From assembly GCA_964403795.1 (NCBI GenBank), contig CAYOHP010000047.1, positions 1 to 41,475 on the forward strand: DNA of 41,475 nucleotides, in the 5' to 3' direction. This stretch comes from CAYOHP01 sp964403795 [NCBI: uncultured bacterium] (lineage in GTDB: Bacteria > Muiribacteriota > UBA6191 > CAZXTJ01). Of this stretch, positions 8,603 through 16,663 are shown piece by piece. A model generated the notes under the pieces. The model did no database searches. It was not told the DNA's origin and saw only the letters and a list, made by a program, of their open reading frames with translations. Every line of letters begins with the position of its first letter. Position 1 is the stretch's first letter. The position numbers and the translations under genes are program-made.

Positions 8603-9715
8603 ATGATCCGGGAGATCCACGCCTACAGTCCCTACCTCGAGGCGCGGGGAGGGGGCGAGAGCTACTTCCTGGCGATCCTCGGGATCCTGGCCGAGGACCG
8701 ACCGGTGACCCTCCACGTGCCCGCGGGGTCGGAGCGTGCCCTGGACGACCTGGATCGTCTGTACGGGCTGGATCGCTCCCGGATCGGGATCCGCATCCAC
8801 GGGTCGCTCTCCGAATCGAGCCTGGCGACCGCGATCCCGCCCGAGGCCGTCTTCTTCCAGACCTCCAACTCCGCGCCGCTGCTGGTTCCCGCAGCCTGTC
8901 GGGTGACCTACCACCAGATCTGCCTGCCCCGGGTCGTGGACCCGCGCGATCCCTGGCTGCTCCCGGGGAGGACAGTCGAGGAGTCCAACCGCGAGACCCG
9001 GGAACGCTTGAGGGCCCACCACCGGGTGATCGTGACCAGCGCGCCGCTGGGCGAGCGCCTGACCCGGGTCTGGGGCGTGGAGACCGGGAGGATCGCGGTC
9101 GTCCATCCCCGGATCGATCCCCTGTTCCTGGCCGGACCCGTCCCGGAGTACGCCCGCAGGCAGCCTCGGATCCTCTCGGTCGGCCGCTTCGACCCCATGA
9201 AGCACTTCGACGACCAGATCCGCTGCTTCCGGGAGATCGCTCCCCGCCTGCCCGCCGGCAGCCGGCTGATCCTGGTGGGGCCGGGGGAGACGGAGAGCCT
9301 TCCGGGCTACCGGCGCCTCGCCGAGGGCGCGCCGGTCGACATCCGGATCGGACTCTCCCGCGAGGAGTTGGCGGAGGAATACCGGCAGGCCGCCATCCTC
9401 TGGTCGCTCACCGACCTCTCGGAGATCCGCGACGGCATGAAGGGAGTGGCGGAATCCTTCGGGATGACGGTGGCCGAGGCCCAGGCCTCGGGCGCCGTGC
9501 CGGTCGTGGCGGCCGCGGTGGGCCTGCGCCAGGTGGTCCGGGCGGGCGTCAACGGACTCCACGTCTCGAGTCTGGCGGAGCTCGGTACCCTCACCGAATT
9601 GCTCCTCCGCTGTCCCGAGGTGGGGACCCGGCTGGCCGAGGCGGCGGTCCGGAGCGCCCGGGACTATGCGCCCGGGATCTTCGCCGCGAGGGTCCGGCAG
9701 GTGTTCTCCGAGTAG
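8603..9715 (+). CDS. Family 4 glycosyltransferase (GT-B fold)
   Basis: A 370-residue retaining glycosyltransferase of the GT4 (glycosyl transferases group 1) kind, which transfers a sugar from a nucleotide donor. The N-terminal half has a glycine-rich acceptor-domain start (ARGGGESYFLAIL). The C-terminal half has the LSVGRFDPMKHFD nucleotide-sugar-domain start near residue 190 and the EX7E motif ESFGMTVAE near 290, followed by ASGAVPVVAA. No membrane segment or signal peptide is present, so it is cytosolic or peripheral. The start at 8603 has AGGGAG at 8586-8591. No other polysaccharide genes are adjacent, so the product is unknown. Confidence 0.9.
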   Translation: MIREIHAYSPYLEARGGGESYFLAILGILAEDRPVTLHVPAGSERALDDLDRLYGLDRSRIGIRIHGSLSESSLATAIPPEAVFFQTSNSAPLLVPAACRVTYHQICLPRVVDPRDPWLLPGRTVEESNRETRERLRAHHRVIVTSAPLGERLTRVWGVETGRIAVVHPRIDPLFLAGPVPEYARRQPRILSVGRFDPMKHFDDQIRCFREIAPRLPAGSRLILVGPGETESLPGYRRLAEGAPVDIRIGLSREELAEEYRQAAILWSLTDLSEIRDGMKGVAESFGMTVAEAQASGAVPVVAAAVGLRQVVRAGVNGLHVSSLAELGTLTELLLRCPEVGTRLAEAAVRSARDYAPGIFAARVRQVFSE

Positions 9716-9737
9716 GGAACCGGATCGCCCCGGCAGC

Positions 9738-11594
9738 TCACCAGGTCGTGATCGCCACCAGGCCGGAAGCCATCAGGAGTATCGCGAGCGCGCCATGGGC
9801 CAGGCCGACCGCCATACCGACCCTGGCGAGGGGCAGGTCGGGACTCCGCAGGCAACCGGTGACCCCGGCCAGCGAGGCTCCGAGCGCGAGCGCGGGGTAG
9901 ATGGCGGTCAGTCCCCGCAGGAGCACCGCGGCCGCTACCGGGGTTCCCAGACGCTCGACCGGCAGGGACCGCGCTGCGAGCAGGCCGAGGACCAGGACCG
10001 CTCCGGCCCAGGATGCCGCCGAGGTGGACACCTCGCGACCCGGGAGGCCTCGGCCCGCTACCTGGGCCCAGACAGGGAGCAGCATCCCGAGCGGTGCGAG
10101 CAGCAGGGCCACCAGGAGCATGGCCTCGAGGAACAGGCCCCATGGGAGCGCCACCCTCCGGAACTCCTCGCTCGCCTCAACGAAAGTCCCAGATGGGTGT
10201 TCCGGTCCTCCCGGACCCGGAAGGAAGAGGATGCAGTCGCTCCCGGGCGGGTCGCCGGGCTCGCGGAACCCGCCCCCCCCGCTCGAGAAGAGCAGGCGCG
10301 GCTGCCGCCCCGGGCGGAGGAACACGAGCCCCCCCGCCGCGGCTTCGACCCGGCAGGTTCCCCGGCCTGCGTCCAGGAGCGCGAGCCGCTCATGACGCGG
10401 GTTGACGCGCTGGTACCAACCGGCGTGGACCGAGAGGTCCTCGGGGCCGGTGACCGCGGCCGCTGGGCCGGGGCGGCTCCGGGTGGCAACGGATTCCTGC
10501 CCGAACGAAAGCTCGTCAAGCCGGCCCTCGAGGTTCCGCAGGATCCGTCCATGGGAGCTGGATGTGGCGAGCAGTACGTAGCCGGAGCCCGAGCCGGGCA
10601 GATACCGGAGGAGCGCCGAGAAGGCATAGCCGCCACCGCGCGACTCGACCAGGGACCTGCCGGACCTCCCCACCCGAGCGATGCCCTTGCCGAAGCCCAG
10701 CCGGTATCCATGGCGGGCTCCCTGGCCGGTCTCCGGCGTCTCGAGACGATGCAGGGAAGCGGCCGAGAGGAACGGTGTGCCCTGGGCGAGGCCGCCGCCT
10801 GCCAGCATGGTGAGGAGCTTGGCGAGGTCGCGGAGGTCGAGCACCGCTCCGGCCGAGGGTGCGAACCAGGGGCGACGCCAGGCCACAGGTGCCGGGGGAT
10901 CGCCCGCCTCTCCCCAGGGCAGCTCCTCCCGGCAGTCCTCCCGGCAGTCGAGCCGGAGGCTGGAGAGGTCCAGGGGACGAGCCACGTCCTCGACGACGAC
11001 CTGCTCCCATGGCCTTCCCGCGGCTGCCGAGATCACCCGGGCCAGCAGTGCGTAGCCGGGGTTCGAGTAGCCCGGACGGGTGCCGGGCGGCCACCTCAGT
11101 GGTCTCCCGACCAGGCTCCGCGTGACGATCTCCTCCAGGTCCGGCGGCTCCCGACCCGGTCCCACGACCACCTCGCGGAAGTCGAAGTCCCCGAGCCCTC
11201 CGGTGTGCTCCAGGAGGTGGACGACGCGGACAGGGTGGGTCGCCTCCCAGGGGTTTCCCACCACCGGTCGACCGAGATGGCGCGAGACCGGGTCGACCAG
11301 GTCGATGCGCCCGGCCTCGGCCAGGCGGAGGGTCGCGAGCGCCAGGAGCAACTTGGTCATGGAGAGGACCGGGAACGGGGTGCGGTCCGTGAAGGGGCGA
11401 CCCGATTCGGGGTCGGCCGAGCCGAACCCCTCCACCATCGCCGGGCGTCCCGGGCGTACCAGGGCAAGGCCGACCGCAGGGATGCCGCTCTCCTCGACCT
11501 GGGCGCGCAGCGCGGCGATCCCAGGCTCCGGCCCCGCGGCATGGAGGGGCAGGGCCAGGAGGAAAACCAGGATCCAAGAGGCCCGACGAAGCAT
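9738..11594 (-). CDS. Serine beta-lactamase/class C-like hydrolase with C-terminal membrane domain
   Basis: A 618-residue exported protein. A signal peptide (about 1-20) is followed by a class C beta-lactamase/DD-peptidase-like domain with the SxxK motif SMTK (S78, K81) and the YxN motif YSN at 176-178; the third (KTG-like) motif is not clear. After about residue 480 there are four hydrophobic segments, including one around EAMLLVALLLAPLGML, making a membrane domain at the C-terminus. This architecture is seen in many esterase, peptidase or lactamase-like proteins, and actual beta-lactam hydrolysis should not be assumed. The 3' end is 22 bases from the convergent glycosyltransferase. A short palindrome lies just before the start. 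Confidence 0.87.
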   Translation of the reverse strand: MLRRASWILVFLLALPLHAAGPEPGIAALRAQVEESGIPAVGLALVRPGRPAMVEGFGSADPESGRPFTDRTPFPVLSMTKLLLALATLRLAEAGRIDLVDPVSRHLGRPVVGNPWEATHPVRVVHLLEHTGGLGDFDFREVVVGPGREPPDLEEIVTRSLVGRPLRWPPGTRPGYSNPGYALLARVISAAAGRPWEQVVVEDVARPLDLSSLRLDCREDCREELPWGEAGDPPAPVAWRRPWFAPSAGAVLDLRDLAKLLTMLAGGGLAQGTPFLSAASLHRLETPETGQGARHGYRLGFGKGIARVGRSGRSLVESRGGGYAFSALLRYLPGSGSGYVLLATSSSHGRILRNLEGRLDELSFGQESVATRSRPGPAAAVTGPEDLSVHAGWYQRVNPRHERLALLDAGRGTCRVEAAAGGLVFLRPGRQPRLLFSSGGGGFREPGDPPGSDCILFLPGPGGPEHPSGTFVEASEEFRRVALPWGLFLEAMLLVALLLAPLGMLLPVWAQVAGRGLPGREVSTSAASWAGAVLVLGLLAARSLPVERLGTPVAAAVLLRGLTAIYPALALGASLAGVTGCLRSPDLPLARVGMAVGLAHGALAILLMASGLVAITTW

Positions 11595-11601
11595 AGGGAT
11601 C

Positions 11602-11615
11602 CATGCTCAAGCATG
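11602..11615. promoter_or_regulatory. Palindrome CATGCT-CA-AGCATG before the beta-lactamase-like gene
   Basis: Two perfect 6-base inverted arms separated by 2 bases begin 7 bases upstream of the minus-strand ATG at 11594. The position would suit an operator or an mRNA hairpin over the start region. No protein partner is identifiable. Confidence 0.3.
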
Positions 11616-11669
11616 CCATGGAAGAGGCTCCAGGAAAGGAAGTCAGATGTGATGGAGCTGGAAAGCCGC

Positions 11670-11698
11670 TTGGGCAAAGGGAGGAACCGGTCTATGCT
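11670..11698 (+). promoter_or_regulatory. Sigma-70-like promoter TTGGGC-17-TATGCT
   Basis: TTGGGC at 11670-11675 and TATGCT at 11693-11698 are separated by 17 bases. They stand about 60 bases upstream of the ATG at 11758, which has its own strong ribosome site. Confidence 0.5.
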
Positions 11699-11757
11699 CG
11701 GAGTAGCCGCATCGGGAGCGGATGCATGGATACCCCAGGAGGGGAGGTCACCGCGTC

Positions 11758-12525
11758 ATGCTCCGACGGGCAGCGCTCGCGGTGCTGGGCCTGCTGGCAT
11801 TCGCCGGATCCTCCCTGGCCGCTCCGGGAGGGCTACCGGTCCGCGGTGCCCCCGACCCCGTCGCACACCTCCGCCGGCTGGTGGTGGAGGCGCTGGCGGC
11901 TCGCTTTCGCGTCCCCCCCGGGGCCTTGACGCTGGAGGCGCCCGACGTGGGGATCGAGGAAGAGGCAGGGGAGCGTCGGGTGGTGATCCCCGCAGGAGTC
12001 GTCCGGGTGTCCCCCACCCTTGCCTGGGGTCTGCAGGTGGGCGGCGAGGTGGGGTTCCGCCTGCTGAGGCTCGAGTTGACATGGCTCGAACTCGGGAGGA
12101 TCGCGCTGCGCGGCGTCCCGTCGATCGTCCCCCGCCTGGTGGTACAGGCCGGGGACCTCTCGACCTTCCTCCAATCCAAAGGGGTGATCGATCCCCGGAT
12201 CGGATCGGGAGGAGAACCCGGCAGCCTGGAGATCTCGGGAATCTGGAGGTTCCGGTTCCTCCTCTTCCGGATGAGCCCGAGGGTCACGGTCCGGGGCGGG
12301 CTCTCGATCGACGACGGCCGGGTCCGATTCGTCCCCGGGGAGGTGGCGGTGGAGCGGGCACCGCCCTTGGTCCGCGGCCTGATCCGGAAGGCCGCCGCCC
12401 GGGAGTCCCGGAAGGCGCTGTTCGGTGACCTGGTCCTGGAAGGGGTGGCGGTGGAGGCCGCTCGCATCGTGGTCGAGGACAGGGGAACGGTGGTCTTCGC
12501 CCAGGAACTCGGTTCCGGGCGATGA
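11758..12525 (+). CDS. Exported protein of unknown function (possible lipid-binding LmeA/DUF2993-like fold)
   Basis: A 255-residue protein with a clear signal peptide: MLRR, a hydrophobic core, then cleavage near SSLA-APGG at residues 21-22. The mature part alternates hydrophobic and polar residues as expected of long beta strands (for example around RVVIPAGVVRVSP and LEISGIWRFRF), with a basic C-terminal helix. This loosely recalls LmeA/AsmA-like lipid-binding proteins, but no diagnostic motif is visible and I do not assign it. The start at 11758 is preferred over an ATG at 11722 because AGGAGGGGAGG stands at 11737-11747 and the signal peptide then begins directly. No cofactor or catalytic motif is visible. 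Confidence 0.75.
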   Translation: MLRRAALAVLGLLAFAGSSLAAPGGLPVRGAPDPVAHLRRLVVEALAARFRVPPGALTLEAPDVGIEEEAGERRVVIPAGVVRVSPTLAWGLQVGGEVGFRLLRLELTWLELGRIALRGVPSIVPRLVVQAGDLSTFLQSKGVIDPRIGSGGEPGSLEISGIWRFRFLLFRMSPRVTVRGGLSIDDGRVRFVPGEVAVERAPPLVRGLIRKAAARESRKALFGDLVLEGVAVEAARIVVEDRGTVVFAQELGSGR

Positions 12526-12542
12526 TCGGTACCCGCGGCCAT

Positions 12543-12561
12543 CCGGGCTGGAGCCCTCCGG
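12543..12561. terminator. Possible bidirectional hairpin between convergent genes
   Basis: CCGGGCT...AGC...CCGG can fold with a small bulge between the stop codons at 12525 and 12565. There is no T-tract on either side, so intrinsic termination is only a possibility. Confidence 0.2.
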
Positions 12562-12564
12562 TTC

Positions 12565-14721
12565 TCAGGGAGTGAGTTCGTCGTACTCGAACCGGCTCCA
12601 GGCGGCCAGTCCGGAGAGGTACCAGCGCGAGAAGCGACTGCCCGAGGGGCCGCCCGCCAGGGCGCTCCATCCGGTCTCTCCCGCCAGGTCCGAGACGAAG
12701 CGCCAGCCGGGGACGAAGGAGGTCGTCCTTCCATGGGCCCGGAAGATCTGCCCTTGGCAGGGGGTGGCTCGGCCTCCCGGCACCTCGATGCCGTCGAGGT
12801 CGAACCCGAGCCACGAGGGCAGGCGGCCTGCGAACAGGATGTTCTCCATCCGGAAGCGATTGCGATCGCCCCAGCGCCGGGGCGGCGTCCTCTCCAGGAC
12901 GTCGCGGGCCACCCGCGCCAGCAGCCGGTCGCGCCCCTCGTCGCCGAACCAGCAGGCATCGCCGGAGAGGATGGCGCGGTCGAAGAACCAGTGGTAGTCG
13001 ACCAGGATCGCAGTCTCCTCGACCGACTTCCGCCAGGCCGGTTCGCCGAAGAAGGGGGCGAAGACGGCCTCGAGGACCGCGCTCCATATGGCTTCGAACC
13101 ATGTGGGCTCGACGGCATCGACGCGATAGGCGAGGTCCCAGGCGGCCAGGCGGTGTCCCGCCTCGGTGTCCGGGAGCAGCGGGCGGAGCAGGGTCATCCA
13201 CTCGGCCGCCTGCCCGGAGTACAGGTCGGCCTGCAGCTCCCGGAAGCCGGCGGCGTCCCAGCGGTCCCGCCCGGCGAGGCGGGCTTCGATCCGACGCTTC
13301 CGGTAGTCGCCCATGTGGAGGTTCACGGTGACCGGACGGCCGGGCGCCTGGCGCTCGTCGTTGGCGGTCACCAGGATCCCGTCGACCGGATCGAGGATGC
13401 GGAGCAGGTCCTCGGGGTCGACCTCGCCGTCCCAGTCCCGGCCCGGGTCCCAGCCGGGGACCGGATGGAGACCCGAGTGGCGGCGGTTGGGGGCGTGTCC
13501 GCTCTGCTGGTAGCCGATCCGCCCCGACCGGTCCGCCACCAGCCAGTTGGCCGAGAGGGTCACCCGGGCGAGGATGCGGCAGGCATCGTCCACGCCGGTC
13601 GCTCCCGGAACCCTCCGCATGGCGTCCAGGCTCCGGGCCGCGCCGCCTCGCCAGGAGGACCAGGCCATCGAGAGGACCTTCCCTCCGGTTCCCGGCGGTG
13701 CCTCCAGCGGCCCTCGATGGGTGGCCGCGATCCGGAGGGTCTCGGGGGAGCCCCCTTTGCGGAGCAGGACTTCCTCGTGGATCTCGAGCGGGCGCCAGCG
13801 GTCGCCGTAGCGGTAGCTCCCGTCCCGGACCTCCTCGACGAAGTAGTCGAACATGTCCATGAAGCCGTAGGTGAAACCCACCGCCAGCTCCCGGGTACGA
13901 CCCATCACCAGGCCGGGGAGGCCGGGCATGCTGATTCCCATGCGGGTCCGGCCATCGGCCAGGCGGGCCGTGAACGGGTACCAGACCGGCGGCAGCCGAT
14001 TGGCCTCGAGGTGGGGATCGTTGGCCTGGAGCGGAGCGCCGGAAGCCGAACGGGTCGAGGCTGCCACCCAGTTGTTGCTGCCCCGCAGGCGCGGCAGGGG
14101 AAGGCCCGAGAGCCGGGGACCGAGCAGCGGCTCGAGGTGAGCGAGGTCGGCGAGGGCTGCCAGGGTCTCCTCGTCGAGGCCGTCGAGGTGGGGCCGGAAG
14201 AGACGGCGCAGGACCTCGGGGTCGGTGCCCGCGACCAGGGCCTCGATGAGCCACTTCTCGGCGTCGAGCTGGCCCTGGGCCAGGCCTGCGAAGCCCATGA
14301 GTCCCACGGTCGCGAGGCAGTCCTCGACGCTCCAGGGCTCGAGGCCATGACCCAGCAGGCGGAACTCGAGCGGGGCCGGGCGGTTGCACCGGAACCGGTT
14401 CACACCGTCGCGGTAGGCCTCGAGCCAGGTGCGGGTCTCGGCATCCAGGGCCGACGCTTCGGTCCGGGCGGTGCGGGCGAAGCCCATGCGTCGCATGGTC
14501 CGGTCGATGGCGAGGGAGCGTTCGGATCCGTCCAGGCATTCGGCCAGCCGACCCGCGGCGATCAGGCGCTGCAGCTCGATCTGCACCCCCCGATCGAGGG
14601 CGTGGGCGACACCCAGGGCGAACGCCATGCCGGTATCGTCGGGAGCCCGGATGGCGAGGGTGCCGCGGGCCCGGCGTTGGAGGCGGATCGGGCCGGTGGG
14701 GCCGTCGACCTCGGCAGGCAT
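12565..14721 (-). CDS. Penicillin-acylase-family Ntn hydrolase without a signal peptide
   Basis: A 718-residue member of the penicillin amidase (peptidase S45) family, enzymes that cleave amide bonds such as those of acyl-homoserine lactones or beta-lactam side chains. The precursor should self-cleave before the nucleophile serine. The motif RGSNNW is present at 213-218, giving an alpha chain of about 214 and a beta chain of about 504 residues; NDPHLE, typical of the family, follows. Most S45 enzymes are exported, but no signal peptide is visible here from either possible start. An in-frame GTG at 14742 forms a 4-base GTGA overlap with the stop of the upstream permease and would add seven residues (VIPWPDP). 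Translation is probably coupled to that gene. The substrate is unknown. Confidence 0.87.
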   Translation of the reverse strand: MPAEVDGPTGPIRLQRRARGTLAIRAPDDTGMAFALGVAHALDRGVQIELQRLIAAGRLAECLDGSERSLAIDRTMRRMGFARTARTEASALDAETRTWLEAYRDGVNRFRCNRPAPLEFRLLGHGLEPWSVEDCLATVGLMGFAGLAQGQLDAEKWLIEALVAGTDPEVLRRLFRPHLDGLDEETLAALADLAHLEPLLGPRLSGLPLPRLRGSNNWVAASTRSASGAPLQANDPHLEANRLPPVWYPFTARLADGRTRMGISMPGLPGLVMGRTRELAVGFTYGFMDMFDYFVEEVRDGSYRYGDRWRPLEIHEEVLLRKGGSPETLRIAATHRGPLEAPPGTGGKVLSMAWSSWRGGAARSLDAMRRVPGATGVDDACRILARVTLSANWLVADRSGRIGYQQSGHAPNRRHSGLHPVPGWDPGRDWDGEVDPEDLLRILDPVDGILVTANDERQAPGRPVTVNLHMGDYRKRRIEARLAGRDRWDAAGFRELQADLYSGQAAEWMTLLRPLLPDTEAGHRLAAWDLAYRVDAVEPTWFEAIWSAVLEAVFAPFFGEPAWRKSVEETAILVDYHWFFDRAILSGDACWFGDEGRDRLLARVARDVLERTPPRRWGDRNRFRMENILFAGRLPSWLGFDLDGIEVPGGRATPCQGQIFRAHGRTTSFVPGWRFVSDLAGETGWSALAGGPSGSRFSRWYLSGLAAWSRFEYDELTP

Positions 14722-14738
14722 GGGATCGGGCCAGGGGA

Positions 14739-15557
14739 TCACGGAGCCGAGGGTACCCCAGGGAAGAATGCTGCCGAGGTCCCGGATGCCAGGTTGGCGA
14801 GGCCCAGGAGCCCGAGGAGTGCCCGGGTCAGGGTACGGAAGCCGGACTCGTCGAGCCGGTCGAGGAGGCGGCGTCCGACCCCGGTGCCGAGGACAGCGGC
14901 GATGGCCATCCCCGCCGCAGTCGCAGGGAGGGCGATCCATGCGGGGTCGCCGGGTACCGCGGCCGCAGCAGTGCTGGTCACGCCGGCAGGGCCGCTCCCG
15001 GGAGCCAGCGCCAGGGCCCAGAACACCAGCTTGGCGGCGTGCCCGAGGACCTGGGTGGCCGCCTTGGTGGCGACCACCTCGTGGCGACCGAGTCGGGACC
15101 CGACGAAGACCGCGTCGAGGAGCGGACCGGCGACCCCCGCGACCAGCTGGCACCCGGCCACACCCGCACCCGCGCCGAAGGCGTGCGAGGGGCGACGGGG
15201 ATCGATCCGGCCGCCGGTCGCCGGGAGCGTGGCGGCCAGGCAGACCAGGCCCAGGGCGATCTCCACGGCCGCCCGCGTCGGGCGGAGTTCGAGACCGGAG
15301 AGCAGGAAGGTGGCGAAGACCGTCCCCGCCACCCAGGGGAGGAGGACCCCGGCACCGACCCGGTCCCGGAGCAGCCAGGCGCGGGATCCGTTGGCCACGA
15401 GCTGGGTCGATCCGTGCAGCAGCATGGCGACCGGGAGGGGAACCATCCGGACCAGGACCGCCATCAGCACCATTCCCCCGGCCATGCCGGCCATCCCGGA
15501 GAGGACGCTGGTGGCGAACGCTGCCGCCACCAGGATCTGCAACTCGGACCCCGTCAT
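14739..15557 (-). CDS. TauE/SafE-family membrane permease
   Basis: A 272-residue polytopic protein with about eight hydrophobic segments and the family's two-fold repeat appearance: an early GMAGMAGGMVLM block and a later GAGAGVAGCQLVAG block. Members export or import sulfite, sulfoacetate, taurine-related or other organic anions. GGAGGAG is placed just before the ATG. The stop codon overlaps a possible GTG start of the acylase gene, and a LysR regulator is transcribed divergently. The three genes may therefore form one regulated unit for an anionic or amide compound. That link is inferred from arrangement only. Confidence 0.82.
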   Translation of the reverse strand: MTGSELQILVAAAFATSVLSGMAGMAGGMVLMAVLVRMVPLPVAMLLHGSTQLVANGSRAWLLRDRVGAGVLLPWVAGTVFATFLLSGLELRPTRAAVEIALGLVCLAATLPATGGRIDPRRPSHAFGAGAGVAGCQLVAGVAGPLLDAVFVGSRLGRHEVVATKAATQVLGHAAKLVFWALALAPGSGPAGVTSTAAAAVPGDPAWIALPATAAGMAIAAVLGTGVGRRLLDRLDESGFRTLTRALLGLLGLANLASGTSAAFFPGVPSAP

Positions 15558-15617
15558 GGCTCCTCCTGCCTGCCTTCCTCCCTATCCTGCCCCCTCTCGA
15601 CAGTTGCATCCAGCGCC

Positions 15618-15631
15618 TTCTAGGCATTGAA
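15618..15631. promoter_or_regulatory. Candidate LysR-type box TTC-N8-GAA (contains T-N11-A)
   Basis: TTCTAGGCATTGAA is an interrupted dyad in the intergenic space between the divergent permease and LysR genes. It fits the T-N11-A rule for LysR-type operators, and it lies 33 bases from the LysR start. Unproven, but in the expected location. Confidence 0.4.
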
Positions 15632-15664
15632 TAGATGAGGAGAGAGCAACAAAGGAGCGGTGCC

Positions 15665-16588
15665 GTGGTCGAGCTTCTCGAGGCCCTGGTCGCGGTGTCC
15701 GAGTGCGGGACCGTGGGAGGCGCGGCCACCCGGCTGCGTCGCACTCCGTCGGCGATCAGCCGACGGCTCTCCAGCCTGGAGGCGATCCTCGGCCGGCGTC
15801 TGCTCCAGCCCCGGGGTCGGGGCGTGGAGCTGACTCCCGAGGGCCGGGATCTGGTCGCCAGGACGGGATCCCTGCTGGCGGCCCTCCGGGAAGCAGTGAG
15901 GCCGGTCTCCGCCGCGCCCGGTGGCGGCAGACTGGTGATCGGGATGGCCGAGTCCCTGCTCGCCTCCTTCGGGGCCCGATGGCTGCGGGACGCTTCCCGC
16001 AGGGTGGCGGGCATGGAACTCGAGATCCACGCCCACCGATCACCCAGGGTGGTCGAGCGGGTGCGCTCCGGCGAGTTGGAACTGGGGATCCATGCCGGCG
16101 ATCCGCCCGGGAGCGATCTCTGGGACGAGCCGATCCTGGAAGAGCCCATGGTCGTGGTCCTCGACGGTCTCCTTCCCCTGCGGTCCGCCCCGGAGGCGCT
16201 CCCGGTCCTCACCATCGAGGCCCACTCCGCCACCTGGCGGGCGATCCAGGGCGCCGCCGGCCTCCGGGGGCTCTCGGTGACGGGTCGCCACGAGAGCTTC
16301 ACGGCCGTGGTGCAGCTCGCCCGCGCCGGCTTCGGGCATGGGCTGGCGCCCCTGGGAGTGGCGACCAGCCTGGGCATCCCCGCCAAGGCCCTGGCGGTCC
16401 CGCCGGGAGGGGGGCTGACCCGACCGATCCGGGTCGCGGCCCGCCGCTCGGCCCTTTCCCGACCCCTGGTCGGCGCCTTCGTGGCCGCGCTGCGGGCGAC
16501 CGCGACCGGGATCCGGTTCCCCGAGGTGCCGAGACTCCCGGGGAGGAAGCCCGGGGTCGTCCCGGCTCGTGCTCGCCGCCACCGGTGA
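15665..16588 (+). CDS. LysR-family transcriptional regulator
   Basis: A 307-residue regulator. The N-terminal winged helix-turn-helix is clear (GGAATRLRRTPSAISRRL, then LTPEGRDLV). It is followed by a substrate-binding-like effector domain that starts near residue 95 (RLVIGMAESLLA). The GTG at 15665 is preferred over an in-frame ATG 30 bases upstream because AAAGGAG stands at 15651-15657 and because LysR proteins usually begin only a few residues before the first helix. LysR proteins commonly control the divergent neighbour, here the TauE-type permease and the acylase, usually in response to a small co-inducer. The effector is unknown. Confidence 0.9.
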   Translation: MVELLEALVAVSECGTVGGAATRLRRTPSAISRRLSSLEAILGRRLLQPRGRGVELTPEGRDLVARTGSLLAALREAVRPVSAAPGGGRLVIGMAESLLASFGARWLRDASRRVAGMELEIHAHRSPRVVERVRSGELELGIHAGDPPGSDLWDEPILEEPMVVVLDGLLPLRSAPEALPVLTIEAHSATWRAIQGAAGLRGLSVTGRHESFTAVVQLARAGFGHGLAPLGVATSLGIPAKALAVPPGGGLTRPIRVAARRSALSRPLVGAFVAALRATATGIRFPEVPRLPGRKPGVVPARARRHR

Positions 16589-16631
16589 TCGGCTCCGCCG
16601 CTCCCTGGGCAGGACCCGAACCGCAGGGTGC

Positions 16632-16637
16632 TACCCT
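16632..16637 (+). promoter_or_regulatory. -10-like box TACCCT upstream of the 918-residue kinase
   Basis: TACCCT stands 26 bases before the ATG at 16664, followed by GGGAGG. The same hexamer precedes the desaturase at 8552-8557 on the other strand. No -35 is evident. Confidence 0.4.
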
Positions 16638-16663
16638 CGATCGACGGGAGGCCGGCGCCACCG

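Noticed and set aside
5932-9900. Plus-strand frame of about 1300 codons across several genes
   Set aside because: It crosses HD-hydrolase, desaturase and glycosyltransferase genes in the wrong frames and has no recognisable domain.
10930-10953. Short tandem repeat (AGCTCCTCCCGGCAGTCCTCCCGGCAGTC type) inside the beta-lactamase-like gene
   Set aside because: It encodes the CREDCRE peptide repeat in frame; two units only, not a mobile or regulatory repeat.
11592-11597. TATGCT over the start codon of the beta-lactamase-like gene as a -10 box
   Set aside because: The hexamer contains the ATG itself, so transcription from it would begin inside the gene.
9666-12428. Long plus-strand open frames antisense to the beta-lactamase-like gene
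   Set aside because: Composition is Arg/Gly/Pro-rich without motifs, whereas the opposite strand has a signal peptide, SxxK and YxN motifs and membrane segments.
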